Below, in pieces: positions 19,122 to 27,669 of a DNA stretch of 64,000 nucleotides. The DNA is taken from contig NZ_CP015318.1 in NCBI RefSeq assembly GCF_001686985.1, forward strand, positions 5,206,001 to 5,270,000, given 5' to 3'. Positions within the stretch are counted from its first letter, which is position 1. Every line of letters starts with the position of its first letter. The notes beneath the pieces are model-generated. The model did not search any database. It was not told the origin of the DNA and worked only from the letters and a program-made list of their open reading frames with translations. The translations under genes were made by a program, and so were the position numbers. Source of the DNA: Mesorhizobium amorphae CCNWGS0123 (GTDB taxonomy: Bacteria > Pseudomonadota > Alphaproteobacteria > Rhizobiales > Rhizobiaceae).

Positions 19122-19134
19122 TGAACGGCGTTCA
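19122..19134. promoter_or_regulatory. Operator palindrome copy 3 (TGAACGGCGTTCA)
   Basis: Third copy, with symmetry extended by one base on each side (GTGAACGGCGTTCAC, 19121-19135). GGAGGAAGG follows directly, a good ribosome-binding sequence, but only a 16-codon frame starts after it. The three copies together would give strong, cooperative repression. Confidence 0.65.
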
Positions 19135-19282
19135 CGGAGGAAGGCAAACCACCGGTCATGGCGCACCGCCCAGGAGCAGTGCCGACGCGTGCTCGAACGG
19201 ATGAATAAAAAGCCTGATTGTTTCCGGTCTGAAACAGGCCAGCGCCGACCCAACTTAACCCTGAAACGAAAGGATCATATCG

Positions 19283-19444
19283 ATGCCAAGCTATGCTCCC
19301 AACCATTCAAGCATTTGGAGAACGTCCGTCACCATCACCAAGGCGTTGCGTGATGCGGAGGAAGCAGGCCCGTTCATCAACAGGTTGAAAGACGCCAAGA
19401 CCGAAAAGCTGCTGATGGATATCAACCGCAGTAACGAAGTTTAA
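19283..19444 (+). CDS. Small 53-residue protein of unknown function
   Basis: A 54-codon ORF starting ATG CCA AGC TAT, with AAAGGA placed 8 bp upstream and a TAA stop. The product begins MPSYAPNHSSIW, is soluble and contains a charged, helix-prone segment (RLKDAKTEKLLMDINR). It lies downstream of the triple operator and about 80-90 bp upstream of the LplT-PlsC-acyl-ACP-synthetase gene, so it could be the first gene of that unit. I do not recognise the family. The ribosome site and position are the support; it could be chance. Confidence 0.45.
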   Translation: MPSYAPNHSSIWRTSVTITKALRDAEEAGPFINRLKDAKTEKLLMDINRSNEV

Positions 19445-19535
19445 TCCGGTTCCCGCTAACAACGAGGCTCAAACCGCGCAAGCAACCGCTCGATCCATTC
19501 GGATTGCTCGATGGCCTTGCCCAATGGAAATTGCC

Positions 19536-22500
19536 ATGAACAACAACCTGATGACGTCACGGCGCTTCGCACCTCTCTTCTGGACGCAATTCCTCTCGGC
19601 CTTCAATGACAATTTCCTGAAGAACACGCTGGTGTTCCTTATCCTGTTCACACTGGCTGCGGACAAGGCGGCGTCATTGGTAACGCTCGCGGGAGCTGTT
19701 TTCATGGCCCCGTTCCTGCTTCTGTCCGCACTTGGCGGCGAGATCGCCGACCGCTTCGACAAGGCCGCCGTGGCGCGCAAGTTGAAGCTCGTCGAGATCG
19801 GCGCCGCCATGCTGGCGGTCGTCGGCATCGCGCTCTCGTCGATCCCGGTGCTGTTGACGGCACTGTTCCTGTTTGGCGTCATTTCGGCGCTGTTTGGGCC
19901 GATCAAATACGGCATCCTGCCGGATCACCTCGAGCGCAAGGAACTGCCGCGCGCCAACGCCTGGATCGAGTCGGCCACCTTCGCCGCCATCCTCGGCGGC
20001 ACGATCGTCGGCGGCATTGTCTCGTCCGACGGCATCGGCGTCGCCGTATTCGGTCCGATGATGATGATCCTCGCCGTCGGTTGCTGGTTCGTCAGCCGCT
20101 ACATCCCGGCGACCGGCTCGGCCGCACCGAACCTGGTGATAGACAAGAACATCCTGCGCTCCACCTGGCGGCTGGTCAGCGAGTTGCGCACCAACCAGCG
20201 CATCTGGCGGGCCGCACTGATGGCGTCATGGTTCTGGCTGGTCGGCGCCATCATCCTTTCCATCCTGCCCCCCATGGTCAAGGATTCGCTCGGCGGCACC
20301 GAAATCGCCGTGACCGCCTATCTCGCCGTCTTCGCGGTCGCCGTCGCCATCGGTTCGGCCATTGCCGCGTGGATGTCGCAGGGGCGCATGGTGCTGTTGC
20401 CCGCCCCGGTCGGCACGGCCCTGATGGCCCTGTTCGGACTTGATCTCGGCTGGAGCGTCTGGGGCCTGCAGGCCTCTGCCCAGGCGCAGACGCTCAGCGC
20501 CTTCTTTGCCGGCCAGAACACCATCCGTGTCGCCATCGACCTGGCCGGCCTGGCGATTGCCGGCGCCTTCCTCGTCGTGCCGACCTTTGCGGCGGTGCAG
20601 GCGTGGGCGCCGGAGGATCGCCGTGCCCGTGTCGTCGCCGCGGTCAACGTCGTCAGCGCCGGCTTCATGACCATCGGTGGCGGTCTTGTCGCCGCCATCC
20701 AGGCAGCCGGCGTCTCCATAGCAGGCGTGCTGTTCGGCCTCGCCGTCATCAATGCCGTCGCCGCATGGCTGATGCTGAAGTATTTGCCGACGAACGCTTT
20801 CCGCGATTTCGTCTCCATCTTGTTCCGCGCCTTCCATCATCTGGAGGTGGAGGGGCTGGATAACCTCAAGGCCGCTGGCCCGGCCCCGATCCTGGCGCTC
20901 AACCATGTCAGCTTCCTCGATGGTCCGCTGGCGCTGACGCTGACCGATGAGGAGCCGGTCTTCGCCATCGACCACACCATCGCGCAGGCCTGGTGGATGA
21001 AGCCGTTCCTGAAGCTCGCCCGCGCGCTGCCGCTCAATCCGGCCAAGCCGATGTCGACCCGCACGCTGATCAAGATCGTGCAAGGCGGCGATCCGCTGGT
21101 CATCTTCCCCGAAGGCCGCATCACCGTCACCGGCGGCCTGATGAAGGTCTATGACGGCGCCGCCATGGTCGCTGACAAGACCGGCTCGATGGTGGTACCG
21201 GTCCGCATCGAAGGGCTGGAGAAGAGCTACTTTTCGCGCCTGACGTCACAGCATGTGCGCCGACGCCTGTTTCCGAAGGTCAAGGTGACCATTCTGGAGC
21301 CGGTGAGGCTCGAAGTTGCGCCGGAGTTGAAGGGCCGCAAGCGCCGTGCCGCGGCGGGTGCCGCACTCTACCAGGTCATGTCGGACCTCGTCTTCCGCAC
21401 CCAGGACATCGACAAGACCGTGCTGGAAAAGATCATCCAGACGGCGGACGAACGCGGCATGAAAAAGCTCGCCGTGGAGGATCCGGTCACCGGTTCACTG
21501 AGCTACGGCAAGCTGCTGACGGGTGCCGCGGTGCTCGGCGAGAAGTTCGAACACCTCTATGCCGACCAGCAGACGCTGGGCGTCATGCTGCCCAACGCCA
21601 ACGGCGCTTGCGCGACGTTGCTCGGCGTCATGTCGGCGGGCAAGGTTCCGGCGATGATCAACTTCACCGCTGGTGCCGCGAACATCCTCTCGGCCTGCAA
21701 GGCCGCCGACGTGCGGACCGTGCTCACCTCGCGCGCCTTTGTCGAACAGGCAAAGCTCGGTGCGGTGGTCGAGGAGCTCGGCCGCGCGGTGGACATCGTC
21801 TGGCTCGACGATTTGCGGGCCAGCATCGGTCTCAAGGACAAGCTGCTCGGCCTGTTGCGCAAGAGCACGCCGCGGGTTGCCCGCAAGCCCGACGATGCGG
21901 CGGTGATCCTGTTCACCTCAGGTTCGGAAGGCACGCCCAAGGGCGTGGTGCTGACCCACCGCAACATCCTGGCCAATGCCGCCCAGGCCGCCTCGCGCAT
22001 CGACTTCCATTCGGGCGACAAGGTCTTCAACATCCTGCCGATCTTCCATTCCTTCGGCATGACGGCGGGCACTGTGCTGCCGCTGATCTCCGGCGTGCCG
22101 GTCTACTTCTACCCCTCGCCGCTGCACTATCGCATCGTGCCGGAACTGATCTACGCGTCGAACGCGACGATCATCTTCGGCACCGACACGTTCCTCTCAG
22201 GCTATGCGCGCACGGCACACCCCTACGACTTCCGTTCGGTGCGCTACTGTTTTGCCGGCGCCGAGCCGGTGAAGGGCGCGACGCGCATGACCTATATGGA
22301 GAAGTTCGGTCTGCGCATCCTCGAGGGCTACGGCGTGACCGAAGCAGCACCGGTGATCTCCATCAACACGCCGATGTACAACAGGTCCGGCAGCGTCGGC
22401 AAAATCATGCCCGGCATGGAGTATCGCTTGGATCCGGTGCCCGGCGTCGATGATGGCGGACGGCTCTATGTGCGCGGCCCCAATGTCATGTCGGGCTATC

Positions 22501-22940
22501 TGCGCGCCGAGAAGCCGGGCGTGCTCGAGCCGCTGGAAGACGGTTGGCATGACACCGGTGACGTCGTCACCGTCGACGAGGCCGGGTTCATCACCATTCG
22601 CGGCCGCGCCAAGCGCTTCGCCAAGATCGGCGGCGAGATGATCTCGCTGGCGGCCGTGGAAGTGCTGGCCGGCGAATTGTGGAAGGGATCGCTGTCGGCC
22701 GTCGCCACCGTGCCGGATGCCCGCAAGGGCGAAAAGCTGATCCTGATCACCGAGGCGCCCAACGCCACGCGCGCCGAATTCCTGGCCTTCGCCAAGGCCA
22801 ACGGCGCCATGGACCTGATGGTGCCGGCCGAAGTGCGCATCGTTGCGAAAGTGCCGGTCCTCGGTTCCGGCAAGCTCGACTTCGCCGGCGTGACGAAGAT
22901 GGTGCGCAGCGAAGAAGACATGAAGATCAAGGCAGCTTGA
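19536..22940 (+). CDS. LplT-PlsC-acyl-ACP synthetase fusion (Aas-like phospholipid remodelling protein)
   Basis: About 1134-residue membrane protein with three parts. Residues about 1-410 are an MFS transporter of the lysophospholipid flippase (LplT) type with 12 hydrophobic segments. Residues about 430-610 are a PlsC acyltransferase with NHVSFLDG (HX4D) and FPEGRIT. Residues about 640-1125 are an AMP-forming acyl-ACP synthetase with LFTSGSEGTPKGVVLTH and the adenylation-domain block YGVTEAAPV. In E. coli, LplT imports lysophospholipid and Aas reacylates it with acyl-ACP. An ATG at 19524 would add four residues. A strong hairpin at 22954-22976 follows the gene. Confidence 0.9.
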   Translation: MNNNLMTSRRFAPLFWTQFLSAFNDNFLKNTLVFLILFTLAADKAASLVTLAGAVFMAPFLLLSALGGEIADRFDKAAVARKLKLVEIGAAMLAVVGIALSSIPVLLTALFLFGVISALFGPIKYGILPDHLERKELPRANAWIESATFAAILGGTIVGGIVSSDGIGVAVFGPMMMILAVGCWFVSRYIPATGSAAPNLVIDKNILRSTWRLVSELRTNQRIWRAALMASWFWLVGAIILSILPPMVKDSLGGTEIAVTAYLAVFAVAVAIGSAIAAWMSQGRMVLLPAPVGTALMALFGLDLGWSVWGLQASAQAQTLSAFFAGQNTIRVAIDLAGLAIAGAFLVVPTFAAVQAWAPEDRRARVVAAVNVVSAGFMTIGGGLVAAIQAAGVSIAGVLFGLAVINAVAAWLMLKYLPTNAFRDFVSILFRAFHHLEVEGLDNLKAAGPAPILALNHVSFLDGPLALTLTDEEPVFAIDHTIAQAWWMKPFLKLARALPLNPAKPMSTRTLIKIVQGGDPLVIFPEGRITVTGGLMKVYDGAAMVADKTGSMVVPVRIEGLEKSYFSRLTSQHVRRRLFPKVKVTILEPVRLEVAPELKGRKRRAAAGAALYQVMSDLVFRTQDIDKTVLEKIIQTADERGMKKLAVEDPVTGSLSYGKLLTGAAVLGEKFEHLYADQQTLGVMLPNANGACATLLGVMSAGKVPAMINFTAGAANILSACKAADVRTVLTSRAFVEQAKLGAVVEELGRAVDIVWLDDLRASIGLKDKLLGLLRKSTPRVARKPDDAAVILFTSGSEGTPKGVVLTHRNILANAAQAASRIDFHSGDKVFNILPIFHSFGMTAGTVLPLISGVPVYFYPSPLHYRIVPELIYASNATIIFGTDTFLSGYARTAHPYDFRSVRYCFAGAEPVKGATRMTYMEKFGLRILEGYGVTEAAPVISINTPMYNRSGSVGKIMPGMEYRLDPVPGVDDGGRLYVRGPNVMSGYLRAEKPGVLEPLEDGWHDTGDVVTVDEAGFITIRGRAKRFAKIGGEMISLAAVEVLAGELWKGSLSAVATVPDARKGEKLILITEAPNATRAEFLAFAKANGAMDLMVPAEVRIVAKVPVLGSGKLDFAGVTKMVRSEEDMKIKAA

Positions 22941-22953
22941 TCCGCGTACGAAG

Positions 22954-22976
22954 GGGCCGGCGCAAAACGCCGGCCC
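22954..22976 (+). terminator. Hairpin after the Aas-like gene
   Basis: Perfect 9-bp stem GGGCCGGCG / CGCCGGCCC around a CAAAA loop, 14 bp after the stop codon. There is no T-run after it, so it is at best a partial intrinsic terminator or an RNA-stabilising hairpin. It faces the 3' end of the convergent GGDEF-EAL gene, so it may serve to separate the two transcripts. Confidence 0.5.
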
Positions 22977-23133
22977 GTTCGGGCGATCTCTCAGCCTTGG
23001 CGGTGATCGCATCGGATAAGTTGCCATCAACCGGGTCCGGGGCCTAGCAAAGAGCCTTAATTCCAAATTGCAAGCTTGTTCAAAGATCGGCGAATGCGCA
23101 CTTGTCGAGATCGCTGCCGCGACCGCGGCCGTG

Positions 23134-25113
23134 CTAGGCGACGAGGCCTGGTCTAACTTGGTTTATCTCTTCGATTGGGACGGGATGACCCGTGAGAAAA
23201 CCCTGTATCGAATGGACGCCCAGGCGCTGCAGCAACATCTGCTGCTCTTCAGTTTCGACGCCTTCCGCGAGCACGGCATGGTCGAGATTGCGCAGAAGCC
23301 CGACCATGTCCTGCAACAGGCTTAGGCCACGAGATGTCTGGCAATCGTGGAGGAAACTGCGATCGATCTTGACGACGTCGAATTTGAAACGGCGGAGCCA
23401 GGAAAGGCCTGCAAATCCCGTTCCGAAGTCATCCAGCCAGATTTGAACGCCCAGGTTTCGCAGCCGCTCCATGTTTCTTACGGCTTGCGCCTCCAGAAAG
23501 ATGTCGCTTCCTTCGGTGATCTCAATGGCAAGCTTCTGTGGCGCAAGGCCGTGCCGACCGAGGATCTCGGTAATTCGCAGTGAAAAATTAGGAGCCTTGA
23601 GCTGACGAACTGATACGTTCGCCGTCACGACCGAGCCCAATCCATATTCCACCATGTCACTGCAGGCTTGATCAATTAACCAGGTACCCAGTTCCACGAT
23701 CGCGCCAGTTTGCTCGGCAACCGGTATGAACACGGACGGACTGATCATAGTGCCGTCGAAGTCGCACACGCGCATGAGCGTCTCATGGCCCAACAGTCGT
23801 CCTGACGCCAGGTCGCAAATTGGCTGATAGGCCACGGAAACGAGTTGCTTGGAAACTGCGAGCTTCAACAGTTCTGAGAGATTTTCGCTGGAGCGATCTC
23901 GGTCGGTAGCGTGCGGATCGTAAATAGTGAACGTTGCGCGGCCGGCAAACTTGGACGTGTAGAGGGCGCGATCAGCTTCCTGCAGCAGGATGCGAAGTTC
24001 CATGCTTTGATCGGCGCGCGTCAACGAGGCGCCGGCGCTGATGGTGACGATGTTTAGCTTGTCGCCCCGATCGGGGTGGTGGATATGCAAATCCTCTACG
24101 GCGCGACAAAACTGCTGCGTGAGCTCATTGAGGTGAGCACGCCCAGTGACCTTGCAGAGGACAACGAACTCTTCGCCGCCATAGCGGGCCGCGATGGCGT
24201 TGTTCGAAGCTGCCGTCTCGGAAAGGACATGGGCAAGTTTGATCAGGCAATCATCGCCGGCCTGATGACCAAGTCCATCATTGAATCTCTTGAAGTAGTC
24301 CACGTCGATCAGAATGAGGCCTATTTCGTCGTCGTCCGTGGCCCACTCGTTGCGCATCTCCGAGAATTCTCGAATGATCGCCCGGCGATTTTTCATTCCC
24401 GTGAGCGGATCCGTATCCGCGATTTCCGTCAGCTTTTGCCCCTTCTTGATAGCAGCCTGTTCTTGAATTTGCGCCCGAAGTGCATGCAGGAAAGTTTGGT
24501 ACCGCTCTACGCTAAGTCGCCAGGAAAGGTAGAGCGACAGCACCAGGCAATTCACGAAATAGGCTGACAGCACGACGCGGGCGACGACGTCGGTCTGAAG
24601 GGAAAAAAGCGCTGCGCCCATGAAGCTCATGGTCACCGTCGCCGATGAAATCGCTGAAAGCCAGAAACGAAAGTTAAAGAATAAGTTCGCTCCAAGAATA
24701 AATACTGTTCCAAAGACCATAAAGTGGGACAGCGCCGCCTGGTGGCCTGTTCCAAGAGCAGATAGCAGCCATCCGACTGCACCGATCACAATCGCCAGCG
24801 CTGCCACGAGATGTAAGGTCGTAAGGGCGAAGCCCCGTCGGGCGATTAGCTCGACGAGCACCAGGGAGGTGATCCCCAGCGTTAGGCGGGTCAGCACAAG
24901 CCGACCGGCGATGTCCGGAAAAAGAAACCAATCGAAGAGACCGTAAGCCACATAGCTAAGAACAGCAGCCCTCATACCCCATTGCACGAGCTTGCGGTTT
25001 TCACTGGCCTCCTTCTGGAGGAACCTCGCCAAAAGTGTCGGATCGGGCGAATGCCAGCGCGGGCGCGCGAGCGCTGCGACCACCCTCTGAGCAACCTCCT
25101 CAGTCAGTTGCAT
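23134..25113 (-). CDS. Membrane-bound GGDEF-EAL protein (c-di-GMP synthesis/breakdown)
   Basis: 659-residue inner-membrane signalling protein. Residues about 40-215 form about six membrane segments of a MASE-like sensor. Residues about 235-395 are a diguanylate cyclase domain with an intact GGEEF motif (ARYGGEEFVVL), so it may make c-di-GMP. Residues about 410-650 are an EAL domain with ETL in place of EAL (LLGHETLMR), EITEG, DDFGTGFAGLSWL and KIDRSFL, so most phosphodiesterase residues are kept. Both activities are possible. GGAGG lies 9 bp before the ATG. The gene is divergent from the methyltransferase gene at 25363. Confidence 0.92.
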   Translation of the reverse strand: MQLTEEVAQRVVAALARPRWHSPDPTLLARFLQKEASENRKLVQWGMRAAVLSYVAYGLFDWFLFPDIAGRLVLTRLTLGITSLVLVELIARRGFALTTLHLVAALAIVIGAVGWLLSALGTGHQAALSHFMVFGTVFILGANLFFNFRFWLSAISSATVTMSFMGAALFSLQTDVVARVVLSAYFVNCLVLSLYLSWRLSVERYQTFLHALRAQIQEQAAIKKGQKLTEIADTDPLTGMKNRRAIIREFSEMRNEWATDDDEIGLILIDVDYFKRFNDGLGHQAGDDCLIKLAHVLSETAASNNAIAARYGGEEFVVLCKVTGRAHLNELTQQFCRAVEDLHIHHPDRGDKLNIVTISAGASLTRADQSMELRILLQEADRALYTSKFAGRATFTIYDPHATDRDRSSENLSELLKLAVSKQLVSVAYQPICDLASGRLLGHETLMRVCDFDGTMISPSVFIPVAEQTGAIVELGTWLIDQACSDMVEYGLGSVVTANVSVRQLKAPNFSLRITEILGRHGLAPQKLAIEITEGSDIFLEAQAVRNMERLRNLGVQIWLDDFGTGFAGLSWLRRFKFDVVKIDRSFLHDCQTSRGLSLLQDMVGLLRNLDHAVLAEGVETEEQQMLLQRLGVHSIQGFLTGHPVPIEEINQVRPGLVA

Positions 25114-25362
25114 TATGACGCTCCTCCGCCACCCCCGGTAGCGAATGCAATAGCCGAGGTCGCTTGTCGGACGCAGGATGAAGGCATCACTGTCCGCAAA
25201 AAAGGCTGAATATCGCTAATCACCAGTAAACGCGGGTAGTCCGGATTTAGCGGAGCCGGGTCGACGCCGGCGCTCCCGCCACTGCATAAAATTTTATGAA
25301 AATATTTCGCATCATCCACACCGCGTCTATAGTTGTTCGCCGTGGACCGGAGGGTATACGGC

Positions 25363-26409
25363 ATGCGGCTCAACGCAGAATTACAACTCGACGAATACAG
25401 CCTCGTCACTACCAAGTTGATGAAGAGGCATGCCACGACATCTGACGAAACTGTCGATACCGACGAGTTGCGGAAGAGGACGGCCCAGCTCGCACTCGTG
25501 CTGGATCTCGCGAATCAAGCTTTCGTGCGGCACAAACCGGCCGGCCTGACTGTCGACCGCCTGGCAGGGAGACTCCATAAGCTTCGCAGGCAGGTTGCTC
25601 CTGCGGTCTGGCAGAAACTCATCCCCTTGGCCCAGCAACATCCCGTGGCACAATATTTGATCCAGGATCCGTTCACGCGCTGGTCGGTTGAAAAGCCGCG
25701 CGGGTATTCGGGCGATGCAAGCCTGCTGGACATTTACTACAAGCACCCCGTCGCCGAAGAGATCGTTGCTTCGTCGACCTCGCTTGGCCGACAGATCTAC
25801 GCCTATACCAGTGAAGCGGCGAGTTCTGTGGCGGGGCGCGAGCGCCGGGACATACTAACCAGAACTGTGGACGAAACGGTCCGCAGGGTGGAAAAGGCAG
25901 AGGTGCTGGCAATTGCATGCGGTCACCTACGAGAAGCTGAATGCTCCGAGGCGCTCGCCAAGCAACAACTGCGGCGTTGGGTCGGCCTGGATCAAGACCC
26001 CGTCAGCGTAGCCACGGTGAACCACGACTTTGTCGGCACTGCAGTCGAGGCACTCCACGGCTCTGTACGTGGAATTCTTCGCCGCGCCTACGCTCTTGGT
26101 ACATTCGATCTCGTCTACGCATCGGGGCTCTACGACTACCTCCCGCGTGCCATCGGCGTCCGCCTGCTTCAGAGAGCGTTGGAACTGGTCAAGCCTGGGG
26201 GCGAATTCCTGTTTGCCAATTTCAGCGATGAGATCACGACGGATGGCTACATGGAGACCTTCATGGATTGGCCACTCATCCTGCGTTCGGCCGACGATAT
26301 GTGGAGCATCATCAATGCCGCAATCGGCAAGGGTTCCTTCGAAGCCCAAGTCTATTATGGATCGAACCGGAACATCGTTTACGGCAAAGTCAGGAAGGGT
26401 GATCTCTGA
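25363..26409 (+). CDS. Class I SAM-dependent methyltransferase, possibly PhcB-like
   Basis: 348-residue protein. A GGAGG 9 bp upstream supports the ATG at 25363. A class I methyltransferase fold starts near residue 180 with VLAIACGHLREAE (motif I) and WVGLDQDP (acidic residue of motif II). FDLVYASGLYDYLP and LVKPGGEFLFANF follow. The block EKPRGYSGDASLLDIYY near residue 110 recalls proteins annotated as 3-hydroxypalmitate methyl ester (extracellular factor) synthesis enzymes such as PhcB, which make a quorum signal; this is from memory and unproven. A divergent GGDEF-EAL gene shares its 250-bp upstream region. Confidence 0.65.
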   Translation: MRLNAELQLDEYSLVTTKLMKRHATTSDETVDTDELRKRTAQLALVLDLANQAFVRHKPAGLTVDRLAGRLHKLRRQVAPAVWQKLIPLAQQHPVAQYLIQDPFTRWSVEKPRGYSGDASLLDIYYKHPVAEEIVASSTSLGRQIYAYTSEAASSVAGRERRDILTRTVDETVRRVEKAEVLAIACGHLREAECSEALAKQQLRRWVGLDQDPVSVATVNHDFVGTAVEALHGSVRGILRRAYALGTFDLVYASGLYDYLPRAIGVRLLQRALELVKPGGEFLFANFSDEITTDGYMETFMDWPLILRSADDMWSIINAAIGKGSFEAQVYYGSNRNIVYGKVRKGDL

Positions 26410-26425
26410 GCGCGAAATTTCGCGC
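26410..26425. terminator. Perfect 16-bp palindrome after the methyltransferase gene
   Basis: GCGCGAAATTTCGCGC directly follows the TGA stop. It forms an 8-bp stem with no room for a loop unless the central AT pairs open, and no T-run follows. It may be a weak terminator between the convergent methyltransferase and LacI-regulator genes. Confidence 0.35.
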
Positions 26426-26572
26426 AGGCATCCTTGGAACAATGTGGGGATCTACCAGGGCAACGCAACCAGAAGCGGATCGAGTGCGGGGCCATAAAGA
26501 TCAACCCTCCGCATCAACATGAGGCTGCCCATTCCGCGATGAACGGCATCGATCTTGCGGCTGCCTTTCGTG

Positions 26573-27601
26573 TCACGACGGAGACCCAACTGGAGCGGCG
26601 CAGGAATTTCTGACAATCAGGGTTGATTTCAGCCTGATGGACCGCGGTGCGGAGGACAATCCGTGGATCCGTTCAACGAGCATCTGCGCAGCTCTGCGGC
26701 CGATTTCAGTGCAGGGCTGCGCGACCAAGGTCAGCCGAGGCTCGAAAAAATCCGCCCATTCAAAATCGTCGAAGCCGGCAAGCGATATGTCTTCGGGTAT
26801 TCTCAGGCCCGCGGTGCGGATCGCTGCCACGGCTCCGATCGTTGTCAGATTGTTTCCAGTGATGATGCCGGTCGGCGGATTTGCCAATCTCAGCAAGGTC
26901 GCCACCGCGTGCTGAGTGGCCTCGAAATTCCTATTCGAAGGCTGCACAAGGTCCGCATCGAAGCCGATGCCATTGCGCTCGAGGCCCATCCTGTAGCCTT
27001 CGATGCGCTCGCTTGTGGTGCTGAACCCTGCCTGACCGCCGATCATGCCGATCCGTCTGTGGCCAAGTCCCGCCATATGTGAAACCAGACCGGCGACAGC
27101 ATGCTTGTTTTCAACACCGACATGGTCGAAGGCAGACTCAGCGAACCTGTCGACGAGCACGGTCGGAATGCCGCTCGTCTCCAGGTAGCGAATGGTCCTG
27201 TTTTCGGGGTCGCCGCATGGGGCCAGGATGATGCCGTCGACCCTGCGCTCCTGCAACGCCTGAACGACGGCAAGTTCGTGATCCGGCTCGTCGCGTGTGT
27301 CGGCGAGGAAGACCAGCAGGCCGAGGCGCGCGCACTCGCTCTCGATGGCGCAGATGATGTCGCTGAAATAGGGATTGGTAATCGCCGATATCGCGATGCC
27401 GACATAGTTGCTGACGTTGCGCGCGAGCGACCGCGCCAGCGCATTTGGCTGATATCCCGTTGCCGCGATCGCCTCGTTCACCAAGGCCGTTTTTTCGGGG
27501 CTGACGAGGCGCGTGCCGTTGATGACATGCGACACCGTGGACATGGACACTCCGGCTCGGCGAGCGACGTCGGTGATCGTTATAGCCGCTCTTCTCGCCA
27601 T
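26573..27601 (-). CDS. LacI-family transcriptional regulator
   Basis: 342-residue repressor. The N-terminal helix-turn-helix is ITDVARRAGVSMSTVSHVIN with the hinge helix NALARSLA. The rest is a periplasmic-binding-like sugar domain. It is the last gene of the minus-strand sugar ABC operon, 68 bp after the ATPase stop, and is the likely ligand of the double LacI-type palindrome at 32190-32217. Sugar ligand unknown. Confidence 0.92.
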   Translation of the reverse strand: MARRAAITITDVARRAGVSMSTVSHVINGTRLVSPEKTALVNEAIAATGYQPNALARSLARNVSNYVGIAISAITNPYFSDIICAIESECARLGLLVFLADTRDEPDHELAVVQALQERRVDGIILAPCGDPENRTIRYLETSGIPTVLVDRFAESAFDHVGVENKHAVAGLVSHMAGLGHRRIGMIGGQAGFSTTSERIEGYRMGLERNGIGFDADLVQPSNRNFEATQHAVATLLRLANPPTGIITGNNLTTIGAVAAIRTAGLRIPEDISLAGFDDFEWADFFEPRLTLVAQPCTEIGRRAAQMLVERIHGLSSAPRSIRLKSTLIVRNSCAAPVGSPS

Positions 27602-27669
27602 CCCCGCACCTCAATCCGGCACCTGTCTGTCCAGGAATGTCCCGCGGCCGCCGACTCGCAGCCGACTAT

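Larger units (their letters stand above)
18800..19282. other. Regulatory intergenic region with three operator copies
   Basis: About 480 bp without a supported gene. The first part contains a weak hairpin (GGCG.. CTG AA CAG CGCC TTT, about 18823-18842) that could end transcription of the fusion gene. The second part contains three copies of the palindrome TGAACGGCGTTCA, annotated separately. After the third copy there is a 16-codon frame from 19158 (MAHRPGAVPTRARTDE) ending in TAA, which resembles the first residues of a TetR-type protein but goes nowhere. Confidence 0.5.

Noticed and set aside
19158-19205. 16-codon frame MAHRPGAVPTRARTDE as a truncated TetR gene
   Set aside because: Too short to identify. 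No helix-turn-helix can be read in any frame after it, so I mention it only as part of the regulatory region.
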